Shown here piece by piece: positions 17,152 to 24,920 of a stretch of DNA of 36,502 bases. Position numbers and translations under genes: made by a program. Each line of letters begins with the position of its first letter. Position 1 is the stretch's first letter. This stretch comes from Enorma burkinafasonensis (GTDB taxonomy: Bacteria; Actinomycetota; Coriobacteriia; Coriobacteriales; Coriobacteriaceae). The notes beneath the pieces were generated by a model. That model was not told the origin of the DNA, made no database searches, and saw only the letters and a list, made by a program, of their open reading frames with translations. The stretch is taken from contig NZ_LR597515.1 in NCBI RefSeq assembly GCF_902150035.1, forward strand, positions 1 to 36,502, read 5' to 3'.

Positions 17152-18666
17152 CTACTGGTAGCTCACCATCTGGTGGTTGCGGTCCTTGACGACGACGTCG
17201 TGCGCGCCGCCCTCGACGATCGAGGTCGCCGACACGAGCGTGAGGCGCGCCTTCTCCTGCAGCTCCTTGATGGAGAGCGCGCCGCAGTTGCACATCGTGG
17301 ACTTCACCTTGTAGAGCGTGGCGCCCACGCCGTCCTTGAGCGAGCCGGCGTAGGGCACGTAGGAGTCCACGCCCTCCTCGAACGCGAGCTTCGCCGCGCC
17401 GCCGAGGTCGTAGCGCTGCCAGTTGCGCGCACGCGCGGAGCCCTCGCCCCAGTACTCCTTCATGTACTGGCCGTTCACGTTGACGCGGGCCGTGGGGCTC
17501 TCGTCGAAGCGCGCGAAGTAGCGGCCGAGCATGAGGAAGTCGGCGCCCATGGCAAGCGCGAGCGTCATGTGGTAGTCGTAGACGATGCCGCCGTCGGAGC
17601 ACACGGGCACGTAGATGCCGGTCTCCTCGAAGTACTCGTCGCGCGCGCGGCACACGTCGATGAGCGCCGTGGCCTGACCGCGGCCGATGCCCTTGGTCTC
17701 GCGCGTGATGCAGATCGAGCCGCCGCCGATGCCGACCTTGATGAAGTCGGCGCCGCAGTCGGCGAGGAAGCGGAAGCCCTCGGCGTCGACGACGTTGCCG
17801 GCGCCGACCTTGACCGAGTCGCCGTAGTTCTCGCGGATCCACGCGAGGGTGCGCTTCTGCCACTCCGAGAAGCCCTCGGAGGAGTCGATGCACAGCGCGT
17901 CGGCGCCGGCCTCGATGAGCAGCGGCACGCGGGTCTCGTAGTCGCGCGTGTTGATGCCCGCGCCCACCATGTAGCGCTTGTTGGCGTCGAGCATCTCGTT
18001 GGGGTTGGTCTTGTGCGAGTCGTAGTCCTTGCGGAACACGATGCCCACCAGGTGGTCGTTCTCGTCGACCACGGGCAGGGCGTTGAGCTTCTTGTCCCAG
18101 ATGACGTCGTTGGCGCGCTTGAGCGTGATGTCCTTGTCGCCGACGATCAGCTGCTCGCGCGGGGTCATGAAGGTCGCGACCTTCATGTTGGGGTCGTCGC
18201 GCGAGGGGCGGTAGTCGCGGCTCGTCACGATGCCGAGCAGCTTGCCGTGGGCGGTGCCATCCTCCGTGACGGGCATGGTGGAGTGCCCGGTGCGCTGCTT
18301 GAGGTCCATGACCTCGGCCATCGTCATGTCAGGCGTGAGGGTGGAATCGGAGATCACAAAACCGGCCTTGTGGTCCTTCACGGCCTTGACCATCGCGGCC
18401 TCCTGCTCGGGGGTCTGCGAGCCGTAGATGAACGACATACCGCCCTCGGTCGCGAGCGCGATGCCCATCTCCTCACCGGAGACGGACTGCATGATGGCGG
18501 AGACCATGGGGATGTTCAGCGTGATATCGGGCTCCTCGCCGCGCTTGAAGCGCGTGAGCGGGGTCTTCAGCGAGACGTTGTTGGGCACGCACTCCGAAGA
18601 AGAGTAGCCAGGCACCAGCAGGTACTCGGAAAACGTATGGGACTCGCCGGGGAAAAACATCGCCAT
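17152..18666 (-). CDS. guaB: IMP dehydrogenase
   Basis: IMPDH (504 aa) oxidises IMP to XMP, the committed step of guanine nucleotide synthesis. The (beta/alpha)8 barrel is interrupted by a CBS-domain pair (about residues 95-225, with TMPVTEDG and [15 protein letters not shown]). The catalytic Cys loop is [20 protein letters not shown], and the mobile flap carries the Arg-Tyr pair in ARNWQRYD. The SICITRE loop and 504-aa length match the branch that includes the bacterial-type enzyme of the protist Tritrichomonas foetus, rather than the common 485-aa GuaB; this is from memory of the family. The start at 18666 (MAMFFPG) follows AGAGGAG by 4-5 nt. Confidence 0.94.
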   Translation of the reverse strand: MAMFFPGESHTFSEYLLVPGYSSSECVPNNVSLKTPLTRFKRGEEPDITLNIPMVSAIMQSVSGEEMGIALATEGGMSFIYGSQTPEQEAAMVKAVKDHKAGFVISDSTLTPDMTMAEVMDLKQRTGHSTMPVTEDGTAHGKLLGIVTSRDYRPSRDDPNMKVATFMTPREQLIVGDKDITLKRANDVIWDKKLNALPVVDENDHLVGIVFRKDYDSHKTNPNEMLDANKRYMVGAGINTRDYETRVPLLIEAGADALCIDSSEGFSEWQKRTLAWIRENYGDSVKVGAGNVVDAEGFRFLADCGADFIKVGIGGGSICITRETKGIGRGQATALIDVCRARDEYFEETGIYVPVCSDGGIVYDYHMTLALAMGADFLMLGRYFARFDESPTARVNVNGQYMKEYWGEGSARARNWQRYDLGGAAKLAFEEGVDSYVPYAGSLKDGVGATLYKVKSTMCNCGALSIKELQEKARLTLVSATSIVEGGAHDVVVKDRNHQMVSYQ

Positions 18667-18724
18667 GATACTCCTCTTTTCTCTTTGGGTGCGGGCCCTC
18701 CCCGGGCGCAGCGGCTGCGAGGAG

Positions 18725-18783
18725 GTCCACACGGCGGCGTGGACGGAACCGTTTGGCGATACGGTTCTTGACGAGCCATTGTA
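18725..18783 (-). promoter_or_regulatory. guaB promoter (-10 TACAAT) with two tandem leader hairpins
   Basis: TACAAT at 18783-18778 is a near-consensus -10; the -35 is weak. The resulting leader of about 105 nt holds two consecutive perfect hairpins: GAACCGT/ACGGTTC (18767-18761 with 18752-18746, 7 bp) and GTCCAC/GTGGAC (18744-18739 with 18730-18725, 6 bp). No purine riboswitch core is recognised. The paired hairpins may be a post-transcriptional control element. Confidence 0.5.
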
Positions 18784-18840
18784 GCTCAGGTAAGGGCGAT
18801 AGTCTCCGCACGAAATCGCCTGCGAAAAACATGCATCTTT

Positions 18841-18891
18841 GGGGGCCGCACGTGGCGCCGAGCCGGCTCGCAGGCTCGCGATGAGGCCCCC
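18841..18891. repeat. GC-rich inverted repeat with inner palindrome, guaB upstream region
   Basis: GGGGGCC (18841-18847) and GGCCCCC (18885-18891) flank a loop containing the perfect 12-bp palindrome CGAGCCGGCTCG (18859-18870). No gene ends here. Both strands can form the structure and neither has a good U-tract. Confidence 0.5.
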
Positions 18892-18920
18892 TCACCCGCA
18901 CGCGTCCGCCTCGCCATGCC

Positions 18921-19019
18921 ATTCGGTCTTCAAATGAATAGCTTTCGGCGCGTTTTCTGCAATTCGCTCTTCAAATGAATGTCGAATGTCACTCAATTCC
19001 ATTCGATAGAAAAATGAAC
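18921..19019. repeat. Three ~40-bp-spaced copies of an ATTCG...AAATGAA repeat in an AT-rich patch
   Basis: ATTCGGTCTTCAAATGAAT (18921-18939) recurs as ATTCGCTCTTCAAATGAAT (18962-18980) with one mismatch and a 41-bp step. A third, degenerate copy with the same ends, ATTCGATAGAAAAATGAAC, is at 19001-19019 (39-bp step). Each contains TTCANNTGAA or a relic of it, an inverted core. TCGAAT/ATTCGA (18982-18987, 19001-19006) adds a further inverted pair. The spacing is close to four DNA turns, which suits a protein binding the same face. The patch to about 19200 is far more AT-rich than its surroundings. Confidence 0.6.
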
Positions 19020-19236
19020 AAATCACAACCTGAGGTCGCAGCTTGCCTATAGTCTCTACCTGCATGTTTTACCTGCCGAACGATTGTGACTGCAATTCGA
19101 AAAAGAAATGTAGGGCGATTATTCTTCATTTTTCAATCGGATGGATTTCCCTGTCGCGATACATACATTCGTTCATCGGATTGCATCGCTTCAACTCGCC
19201 GTGGCACGCGAGCAGACGGCGCCCCGACGGTTCTGG

Positions 19237-19242
19237 TATGAT
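19237..19242 (+). promoter_or_regulatory. Candidate -10 element for the orphan PD-(D/E)XK-like gene
   Basis: TATGAT at 19237-19242 matches the -10 consensus in five of six positions and would give a leader of about 37 nt to the start at 19286. No convincing -35 is present, so transcription may need an activator acting from the repeats upstream. Confidence 0.45.
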
Positions 19243-19285
19243 GGGCACCCCTCTCCTGTGCATGCCTCCGGGAGGAGACATCTGC

Positions 19286-20293
19286 ATGGACAATTCATCG
19301 ACGTTTATCTGTGGCAGATCGGCGCTTGAGATATACCGGTCGCCAACGGATGGAGTCCGGCTCGCGCGTCTGCTGAGCCAAGAGCGATCAGGACTTGTTT
19401 CGCCTTGCACCGGGCCGGGATGCCGTGTCAGACCCCAGGCCCCAAAGCGCGATCTCGCCAGCGCCCTTGCGGAGATGTTCGGCTTGCCGCTCCCCCTCGT
19501 GACCCTCGTCTGCGAACCGGGACGGCGCCGCCTCTCGACGTATACGCGCACGGTGCTCGATACGGACCCCTTCCATCTCACAGCGTTCATCGAGATCGAG
19601 CACGGCGTCTTCGTGGCAAGGCCCGAGCTTGTGTACTACCAGCTGACCAAGGGCGCAAGCATCGCGCAAGCCTGGATGCTCGCCTCGGAGCTCTGCGGCA
19701 GGTACGCCCTGGATCCCCATGCGGAGAGCGGGATGCGCAAGCGCCCGCCGCTGACCTCGCCGGAGCACCTGGCGTCATTCTTTCGCCTGTCGCGCTCGTG
19801 CCGCTCGCCATCTGCCGCGCGCCGCGTGATCGAGCACATGAGGCCGGGCGCGCGCTCGCCGAGGGAAGCCGAGCTCGCCGCGCTCATAGCGCTGCCGCGG
19901 CGGATGGGCGGGCGCGGAATCCCCGGCGTGACGCTCAACCGCGAGATCGAGCTCTCACCCGAGGCGGCGCTCATCGCGCGCAGGGAGAAACTCGAAGGCG
20001 ACGTCTTCATAGAGTCCATCATGCAGGACGTGGAATACGACAGCAACGCGCACCATCTCTCGCGCGAGGCGCACGAGCGCGACGGGCGCAAGGCGAACGC
20101 GCTGAGGATGATGGGCATCGGCCTCACCACCATAACGGAAGGCCAGCTCATGAGCTGGAACACCATCAACACGATACTCGCCGACCTCTGCGCTAGGGGC
20201 CGTTTCCACCGGCATCCCGAAACCCAGGGCATCCGTGACGCCCAGCAAAGGCTGTGGCGCGAGCTGCTTTCGCTCGATGCGACCGCCCGTTAA
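19286..20293 (+). CDS. Orphan protein with C-terminal PD-(D/E)XK / DUF559-like nuclease-fold domain
   Basis: The product is 335 aa; I do not know its function. The N-terminal half has ALEIYRSP, then YTRTVLDTDPFHL, GVFVARPELVYYQL and MLASELCGRYALDP, a layout I associate with many unnamed Coriobacteriia proteins and with AbiEi-type proteins. The C-terminal half has SPREAELAALIALPRRMGGRG, then DVFIESIMQDVEYDSNAHH and RDGRKANALRMMGIGLTTIT. Asp239, Glu250, Asp252, His256/257, Asp266 and Arg268 match the pattern of DUF559/Vsr-like endonuclease folds; the usual catalytic Lys is not obvious. The ATG at 19286 has GGAGGAG 8 nt upstream. It stands alone, divergent from guaB and convergent with mntP, behind an AT-rich repeat-bearing region. 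Nuclease activity is inference. Confidence 0.75.
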   Translation: MDNSSTFICGRSALEIYRSPTDGVRLARLLSQERSGLVSPCTGPGCRVRPQAPKRDLASALAEMFGLPLPLVTLVCEPGRRRLSTYTRTVLDTDPFHLTAFIEIEHGVFVARPELVYYQLTKGASIAQAWMLASELCGRYALDPHAESGMRKRPPLTSPEHLASFFRLSRSCRSPSAARRVIEHMRPGARSPREAELAALIALPRRMGGRGIPGVTLNREIELSPEAALIARREKLEGDVFIESIMQDVEYDSNAHHLSREAHERDGRKANALRMMGIGLTTITEGQLMSWNTINTILADLCARGRFHRHPETQGIRDAQQRLWRELLSLDATAR

Positions 20294-20370
20294 CCGGTGC
20301 GCCGCGGCAAGCAGCTGCGGTGCGGCCGGCGGGCGGCGCAGGCGGGCACCGGGGCGGGGGGGCGCCCCTC

Positions 20371-20946
20371 CTATCCCAGAAACGCCTTGAGGCCGATGAG
20401 GACGAGCACGACGCCGCCCGCGATCTCGGCGCGCGGGCCGAAGTGCGCGCCCAGGCGCCGGCCGACGACGAGCACGGCGCAGCAGCAGGCGAAGGTCGTG
20501 ATTCCGATGGAGGCGCCGTAGAGCACGATGTTCGCCCCCGCGGCGGCGAGCGAGACCCCGACCACGAAAGCGTCGATCGAGGTCGCGACCGCCTCGAGCA
20601 TGATGGTCGGGTACGTGAGCCCCGTGGCGGGGCACTCCTCGGGCTCGCGCAGCTCGCGCACCGCCTCGACGATCATCTTGCCGCCCACGAACGCGAGGAT
20701 CGCGAGCGAGACGATGCCCGCGTACGCCTCGATGACAGGCGCGATGAGCGTGCCGCCGAAAAAGCCCAGGATGGGCATGGCCATCTGAAAGACGGCGAAC
20801 GCCACGGGCATGGCGAGCTTCTTGGAGGCGGGCATATCGGGCTCGCAGAGCGAGTTGGAGAGCGTCACGGCCATGGCGTCCATGGCGAGCGCGACGCCCA
20901 GAAGCAGGCTCTGAACGAGGTCAGCGCCGGTGAAAGCGAAATCCAT
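20371..20946 (-). CDS. mntP: MntP-type manganese efflux pump
   Basis: The membrane protein (191 aa) belongs to the MntP family that exports Mn2+. Six hydrophobic helices are visible in two three-helix repeats, each with the family acidic motif: ALAMDAMAVTLSNS in the first helix (Asp23) and AVATSIDAFVVGVSLA in the fourth. FFGGTLIAPVI and IGLKAFLG are also typical. The length matches the family (about 185-190 aa). GGAGG lies 11 nt upstream, a rather long spacing. It is 100 bp downstream of the Cys/Met-family gene and may be cotranscribed. I see no yybP-ykoY manganese riboswitch in front. Confidence 0.92.
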   Translation of the reverse strand: MDFAFTGADLVQSLLLGVALAMDAMAVTLSNSLCEPDMPASKKLAMPVAFAVFQMAMPILGFFGGTLIAPVIEAYAGIVSLAILAFVGGKMIVEAVRELREPEECPATGLTYPTIMLEAVATSIDAFVVGVSLAAAGANIVLYGASIGITTFACCCAVLVVGRRLGAHFGPRAEIAGGVVLVLIGLKAFLG

Positions 20947-21046
20947 GGGTAAGGGTTCCTCCCCGAGTCCCTACGTTAGGCTGGCCGTCCCACCCGGGAC
21001 GGGCGCCCGCGCACGGGCGGCCGCCTCCCCCAGGCAGAGGGCACCA

Positions 21047-22201
21047 TCAGGGCTGCGGAGGATTGCAGAAGAGGCGAAGCGCCTGGTCGAGGCTGTCGGT
21101 AACCTCGAGCGGGTCGTCGAGCCCGGCGTAGATCCTCAGGTAGGCGAGGTTGCCCGCCTTGATGCAGGACACCGCGCTCACTGGGCGGGCGTCGGCAGCC
21201 TTGGGCCGGACCGACTCGAAGAGCTCGATCAGGCGGCGGGCACGCCCCTCGCACGACGCGAGCGGGGCGCCCGTCAGGCAGAAGTCGATCACGGGGCCGA
21301 ACCCGTGCTCGAGCGTGACCGTCGCGACGCCGTGGTCGACATGCGAGGCGATACCCGGATACCAGACGTAGCCGACGCTCGGATGGCAGCCGAGGTACGC
21401 GGCGATCGCGCGCGCGGAGTCCATGCGCTGCTGCATCGCGGCGGGCAAGGTACCCAGCACGCTCGCGATACGGTCGAGCTCGTCGCCGTCGAGCGCCGCG
21501 GAGCCGCTCGGGGCGGCAGCGGGGTCGCCCAGGCGGAACGTAAACAGGCGGTAGGCATCCTCCGCCTCGGGATGGACCAGGCGCTTGCGCCCGCGTCCGG
21601 TGCATGACGGGGCGATGCACACGGCGTAGGACTTAGGCCGTTGCGCGTTCAGGCACCCCGCGTCATCGGAGCCGATCGCCTCGAGGCACACCTGGGCGCC
21701 AAGGGCCAGCGGCTTGCAGGCGAACGAGGTCGCGCGCGAGCAGTCGACGATGAGGAGCGCCCCCACCGAGCGGGCGGCGCGCGCGAGGGCGCGGATGTCC
21801 GGCAAGCGCACGCCGGGCGCGCCGAGCATATCGACGAACCAGAACAGGCGCGCCGAGCTCATGCCCGAGCCGAACGCGTACGAGGCGGGCGAGCCATGCG
21901 CGGCCAGGCCGTCATCGCTGCAGGTCGAGAAGCGCGCGAGATAGTCGGGGTCGCCCCAGCCGGACTGCGCGAGGAACGCCTCGGGCGCCGGGTCGTCGAC
22001 GGTCACGACGCTCCCCCACGTGAGGACATCGGGCACGGCGTCGCAGCAGGCCGCCGTGAACGCGACGAGATGGTCCTCGGGCCCGATGACGCCGAGCTTG
22101 GTGAGGAGGTCGAGCGGGCAGGTGGCGCGCATCAGCCATGCCGCCCGCGCCCCGTGCATGCGGGCGATCTGTCCGGCGAGCTCAACTTGGCGAGAAGCCA
22201 T
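21047..22201 (-). CDS. Cys/Met metabolism PLP-family protein lacking the Schiff-base lysine (probable pseudoenzyme)
   Basis: The protein (384 aa) aligns by eye with cystathionine gamma-synthase / methionine gamma-lyase enzymes. It has AFGSGMSSA (usual FxSGMAA), DIRALARAARSVGALLIVDCSRAT (usual D-N-T-F-A-T at Asp153), KPLALGAQV, WYPGIASHVDH, GFGPVIDFCLTG and LRIYAGLDDPLEVTDSLDQAL at the end. At the place of the PLP-binding H-S-x-T-K-Y motif it reads VCLEAIGSDDAG (171-182), with no lysine. The later S-x-T-H stretch is also altered. The frame is intact with normal codon bias, so it is under selection as a protein. Its role is unknown; a non-catalytic or regulatory function is inferred. The start at 22201 follows AGGGG by 6 nt. 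Confidence 0.82.
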   Translation of the reverse strand: MASRQVELAGQIARMHGARAAWLMRATCPLDLLTKLGVIGPEDHLVAFTAACCDAVPDVLTWGSVVTVDDPAPEAFLAQSGWGDPDYLARFSTCSDDGLAAHGSPASYAFGSGMSSARLFWFVDMLGAPGVRLPDIRALARAARSVGALLIVDCSRATSFACKPLALGAQVCLEAIGSDDAGCLNAQRPKSYAVCIAPSCTGRGRKRLVHPEAEDAYRLFTFRLGDPAAAPSGSAALDGDELDRIASVLGTLPAAMQQRMDSARAIAAYLGCHPSVGYVWYPGIASHVDHGVATVTLEHGFGPVIDFCLTGAPLASCEGRARRLIELFESVRPKAADARPVSAVSCIKAGNLAYLRIYAGLDDPLEVTDSLDQALRLFCNPPQP

Positions 22202-22232
22202 CTCGTTCCCCTCTCTCACGTCAACTCCAAGA

Positions 22233-22238
22233 ATTATA
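22233..22238 (-). promoter_or_regulatory. Promoter -10 for the Cys/Met-family gene and mntP
   Basis: A perfect TATAAT (22238-22233, minus strand) lies about 32 nt before the start codon at 22201. The -35 region (CGCACA) is poor. It follows the thrS terminator, marking a new transcription unit. Confidence 0.55.
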
Positions 22239-22310
22239 CCGGTTGTCGCCCCTCCTGTGCGGCGATATGTCGCGTCAACGCGCCCTCAAGCCCCGCGAGG
22301 GCGGCACATA

Positions 22311-22350
22311 CGAAAAAGGACCGGGGCGCAAGGATGCTGCGCTCCGGTCC
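22311..22350 (-). terminator. thrS intrinsic terminator
   Basis: GGACCGGAGCGC and GCGCCCCGGTCC pair with a single mismatch around a 9-nt loop, followed by TTTTTCG on the minus strand. It lies 23 nt after the thrS stop. Confidence 0.88.
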
Positions 22351-22372
22351 CCTGCGGTCTATGTGGCGCCCG

Positions 22373-24136
22373 CTAGCGGCGCTCGGCGATCTCAGCCTTC
22401 ACCTGCGCGATGAACTCATCGAGCTCGGCGGCGTGCGTCTCGTTCGAGCGGTCGCGGACCGAGATGGTGCCCGAGGCGACCTCCTGCTCGCCGATGATGA
22501 GCATGTACGGCGGGCGGTCGATGTTGCGCGCCTCGCGGATCTTGTAGCCGATCTTCTCGTCGCGCTCGTCGCATAGGGCTCGGATGCCGGCGTCCTCGAG
22601 ACGGCGCGTGACGTCGAGCGCGTAGTCGCGGCTCTTCTCGGACACGGGCAGGACCTTGACCTGGCAGGGCGCGAGCCACGTGGGGAACTTGCCCGCGAAG
22701 TGCTCGATCAGGATGCCGATGAAGCGCTCAATGGAGCCGAAGCACACGCGGTGCAGCATGATGGGGCGGCGCTTCTCGCCGTCGGCATCGGTGTACTCGA
22801 GGTCGAAGTTGAGCGGCATCTGGAAGTCGAGCTGCACCGTGCCGCACTGCCAGGTGCGGCCGAGCGAGTCCTCGAGGTGGAAGTCGATCTTGGGCCCGTA
22901 GAAGGCGCCGTCGCCCTCGTTCACCACGTAGTCCTTGCCCAGGCGCTCGAGCGCCTCGCGCAGGCCCGCCTCGGCGGCTGCCCAGTCCTCGTCAGAGCCC
23001 ATCGAGTCCTCGGGGCGCGTGGAGAGCTCGAGGTGGTAGGTGAAGCCGAACTTCTGGTACACGGAGTCGATGAGGTTCACCACACCCACGATCTCATCGG
23101 TGAGCTGGTCGGGGCGCACAAAGAGATGGGCGTCGTCCTGGTTGAAGCAGCGCACGCGGAAGAGGCCGTGCAGCGCGCCGCGCATCTCGTGACGGTGCAC
23201 GAGGCCGATCTCGCCGGCGCGGATGGGCAGCTCACGGTAGCTGTGGGGACGGCTCTTGTACACGAGCACGCCGCCGGGGCAGTTCATGGGCTTGATGCAG
23301 TACTCCTCGTCGTCGATCGTGGTGGAGTACATGTTGTCCTTGTAGTGGTCCCAGTGGCCGGAGGTCTCCCACAGGTGCTTGCTCATGATCTGCGGGGTCG
23401 AGATCTCGACGTAGCCCGCCTCGTGGTGGATCTCGCGCCAGTAGTCGAGCAGCTCGTTCTTCAAGATCATGCCGTTGGGCAGGAAGAACGGGAAGCCCGG
23501 GGCCTCGTCGCGCATCATGAAGATGTCCATCTCGCGGCCGATCTTGCGGTGGTCGCGCTTCTTGGCCTCCTCGATGAGGCGCAGGTGCTCGTCGAGCTCC
23601 TCCTTCGTGGCGAAGGCGGTGCCGTTCACGCGCGTGAGCATCTTGTTGTCCTTGTCGCCCTTCCAGTAGGCGCCCGAGACGCCCGTGAGCTTGAAGGCCT
23701 TGAGCGCCTTGGTGTAGGTGAGGTGCGGGCCCACGCACATGTCGATGTACTCGCCCTGCTGGTAGAACGTGATGCGGGCGTCGTCGGCAAGGTCGCCGAT
23801 GTGCTCGACCTTGTACTTCTCGCCGCGCTCCTCCATAAGCGCGATAGCCTCGGCGCGCGGGAGCTCGAAGACCTGGAACTTGAGGTTCTCCTTCACGATC
23901 TTCTTCATTTCCGCCTCGATCGCGGGGAAGTCCTCCTCGGAGATCTTGGTGCCCTCGGGCAGGTCGATGTCGTAGTAGAAGCCGTTGTCGGTGGCGGGGC
24001 CGTAGGCGAAGTCCGCCTCCGGGTACAGGCGCTTGATCGCCTGCGCCATGATGTGCGCGGCGCTGTGGCGGACGACGTGGGTGACCTCGTCTGCCGGGCA
24101 CTCGTCGATGTGGCCGTCGTTGTACAGGACCTTCAT
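22373..24136 (-). CDS. thrS: Threonyl-tRNA synthetase without TGS domain
   Basis: ThrRS (587 aa) charges tRNA-Thr. The N-terminal TGS domain found in E. coli-type enzymes is absent: the editing (N2) domain motif RHSAAHIMAQAIKRLYP begins at about residue 27. The SAD-type editing segment, class II motif 1 (YVEISTPQIM), motif 2 (YRELPIRAGEIGLVHRHEMRG), zinc ligands in MNCPGG and HRHE, motif 3 (LHRVCFGSIERFIGILIEH) and an anticodon-binding domain (VKVLPVSEKSRDYA...IGYKIREA) follow. The start at 24136 is fixed by GAGGAG 6 nt upstream; the upstream frame extension lacks any TGS-like sequence. TGS-less ThrRS of about 580 aa are known in several Gram-positive lineages. Confidence 0.95.
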   Translation of the reverse strand: MKVLYNDGHIDECPADEVTHVVRHSAAHIMAQAIKRLYPEADFAYGPATDNGFYYDIDLPEGTKISEEDFPAIEAEMKKIVKENLKFQVFELPRAEAIALMEERGEKYKVEHIGDLADDARITFYQQGEYIDMCVGPHLTYTKALKAFKLTGVSGAYWKGDKDNKMLTRVNGTAFATKEELDEHLRLIEEAKKRDHRKIGREMDIFMMRDEAPGFPFFLPNGMILKNELLDYWREIHHEAGYVEISTPQIMSKHLWETSGHWDHYKDNMYSTTIDDEEYCIKPMNCPGGVLVYKSRPHSYRELPIRAGEIGLVHRHEMRGALHGLFRVRCFNQDDAHLFVRPDQLTDEIVGVVNLIDSVYQKFGFTYHLELSTRPEDSMGSDEDWAAAEAGLREALERLGKDYVVNEGDGAFYGPKIDFHLEDSLGRTWQCGTVQLDFQMPLNFDLEYTDADGEKRRPIMLHRVCFGSIERFIGILIEHFAGKFPTWLAPCQVKVLPVSEKSRDYALDVTRRLEDAGIRALCDERDEKIGYKIREARNIDRPPYMLIIGEQEVASGTISVRDRSNETHAAELDEFIAQVKAEIAERR

Positions 24137-24186
24137 GGGTGACTCCTCAAGGTAAGCGGCCGCACGGGCCGCGGCGGATACAAGAA

Positions 24187-24262
24187 GCGCCCGGCCACCA
24201 GGGACCGAGCGCGCATGCGGCGCCTGCCCGCGACCGCGCGGTCGCCGGGAGGGACAGGCGCC
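24187..24262 (-). promoter_or_regulatory. Two strong hairpins in the thrS leader (terminator or attenuator)
   Basis: Reading leftward, GGCGCCTGTCCC (24262-24251) pairs with GGGCAGGCGCC (24229-24219) around a perfect 16-bp palindrome GCGACCGCGCGGTCGC. Then GCGCTCGGTC (24212-24203) pairs with GGCCGGGCGC (24196-24187) over CCTGGT, followed by TTCTTGTAT. The second could terminate the zinc-ribbon gene upstream or attenuate thrS. The canonical T-box core is not present. Confidence 0.5.
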
Positions 24263-24320
24263 TAGATAGTCTGGGTGAGGCCGCCAAGGGCGATGAGGCA
24301 CATGATCGAGCTAACCCTCG

Positions 24321-24752
24321 TTACTGGATGTGCGTACGGCAGTACGGGCACACCTTCCAGTGCGCGTCGAGCGGGCGATGGCAGCCGGGGCAGACGTTGC
24401 GCACCTGGGTGTTGCAGACCGGGCAGACGATGAAGTCCTTCTCGATGGGGCCGCCGCAGTTGGGGCAGGTGCCGTACTGGGCGAGCTGGCGCTCGCGCAG
24501 GGCGACGTCGAGCTCCTGCTCCTCGCGGTCCGTGAGGTACGAGCTCGGGCGCAGCACGTTATACGCGATGAGGCCCACGAACGGCAGGAGCGCAAGCAGG
24601 CCCCAGGCCCAGAAATACTGCGAGCCGCGGCGACGGGCGTCGACGAAGACGTAGACGACCGAGAGGACGTAGAGCGCGACGATGAACGCGATGAAGAGAT
24701 AGATGGCGAACATGAGCTGCGGAGACATGAGCTCCTGGATGTACTGCATCAT
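24321..24752 (-). CDS. Small two-helix membrane protein with double zinc ribbon
   Basis: The product is 143 aa. Two membrane helices come first (about residues 12-37, LMFAIYLFIAFIVALYVLSV, and 48-66, FWAWGLLALLPFVGLIAYNV) around a short basic loop DARRRGSQ. The second half is a cytoplasmic double zinc ribbon: CPNCG/CPVCN and CPGCH/CPYCR, eight cysteines in four knuckles. This resembles phospholipase_D-nuclease N-like or zinc-ribbon membrane proteins of unknown role. The first of two adjacent ATG codons is used; the ribosome site (AAAGG, 12 nt away) is weak. It has its own promoter at 24808-24836. Confidence 0.85.
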   Translation of the reverse strand: MMQYIQELMSPQLMFAIYLFIAFIVALYVLSVVYVFVDARRRGSQYFWAWGLLALLPFVGLIAYNVLRPSSYLTDREEQELDVALRERQLAQYGTCPNCGGPIEKDFIVCPVCNTQVRNVCPGCHRPLDAHWKVCPYCRTHIQ

Positions 24753-24807
24753 ACGGCATCAATACCTTTCAGTCTCCGTATGCGAATCTAAGCGAAACCA
24801 GCACGTT

Positions 24808-24836
24808 ATTGTATACCGATGATGCCCATACGCCAA
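24808..24836 (-). promoter_or_regulatory. Promoter of the zinc-ribbon membrane protein gene
   Basis: TTGGCG (24836-24831) and TACAAT (24813-24808) are separated by exactly 17 nt, a good sigma-70/SigA-type promoter. The predicted leader is about 50 nt. Confidence 0.65.
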
Positions 24837-24920
24837 AGGTGACTTCATCCGGGACGCGCAGGCGCCGCCCGCGTCCATATTCCCGGCACACCTCGATGCG
24901 GCACCGCGCCCCTTACGCGC

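Noticed and set aside
18667-18783. Purine riboswitch in the guaB leader
   Set aside because: The two hairpins are simple stems; the three-way junction core with its conserved loops is missing.
18921-19019. CRISPR array
   Set aside because: Only two good repeats of 19 bp with 22-bp gaps and a degenerate third; no cas genes in the window.
20947-21046. yybP-ykoY manganese riboswitch upstream of mntP
   Set aside because: A GGGGAGG stretch is present but the two conserved internal-loop sequences are not.
24137-24320. T-box riboswitch upstream of thrS
   Set aside because: A TGGTGG stretch caught the eye, but the conserved AGGGTGGNACCGCG core is not present.
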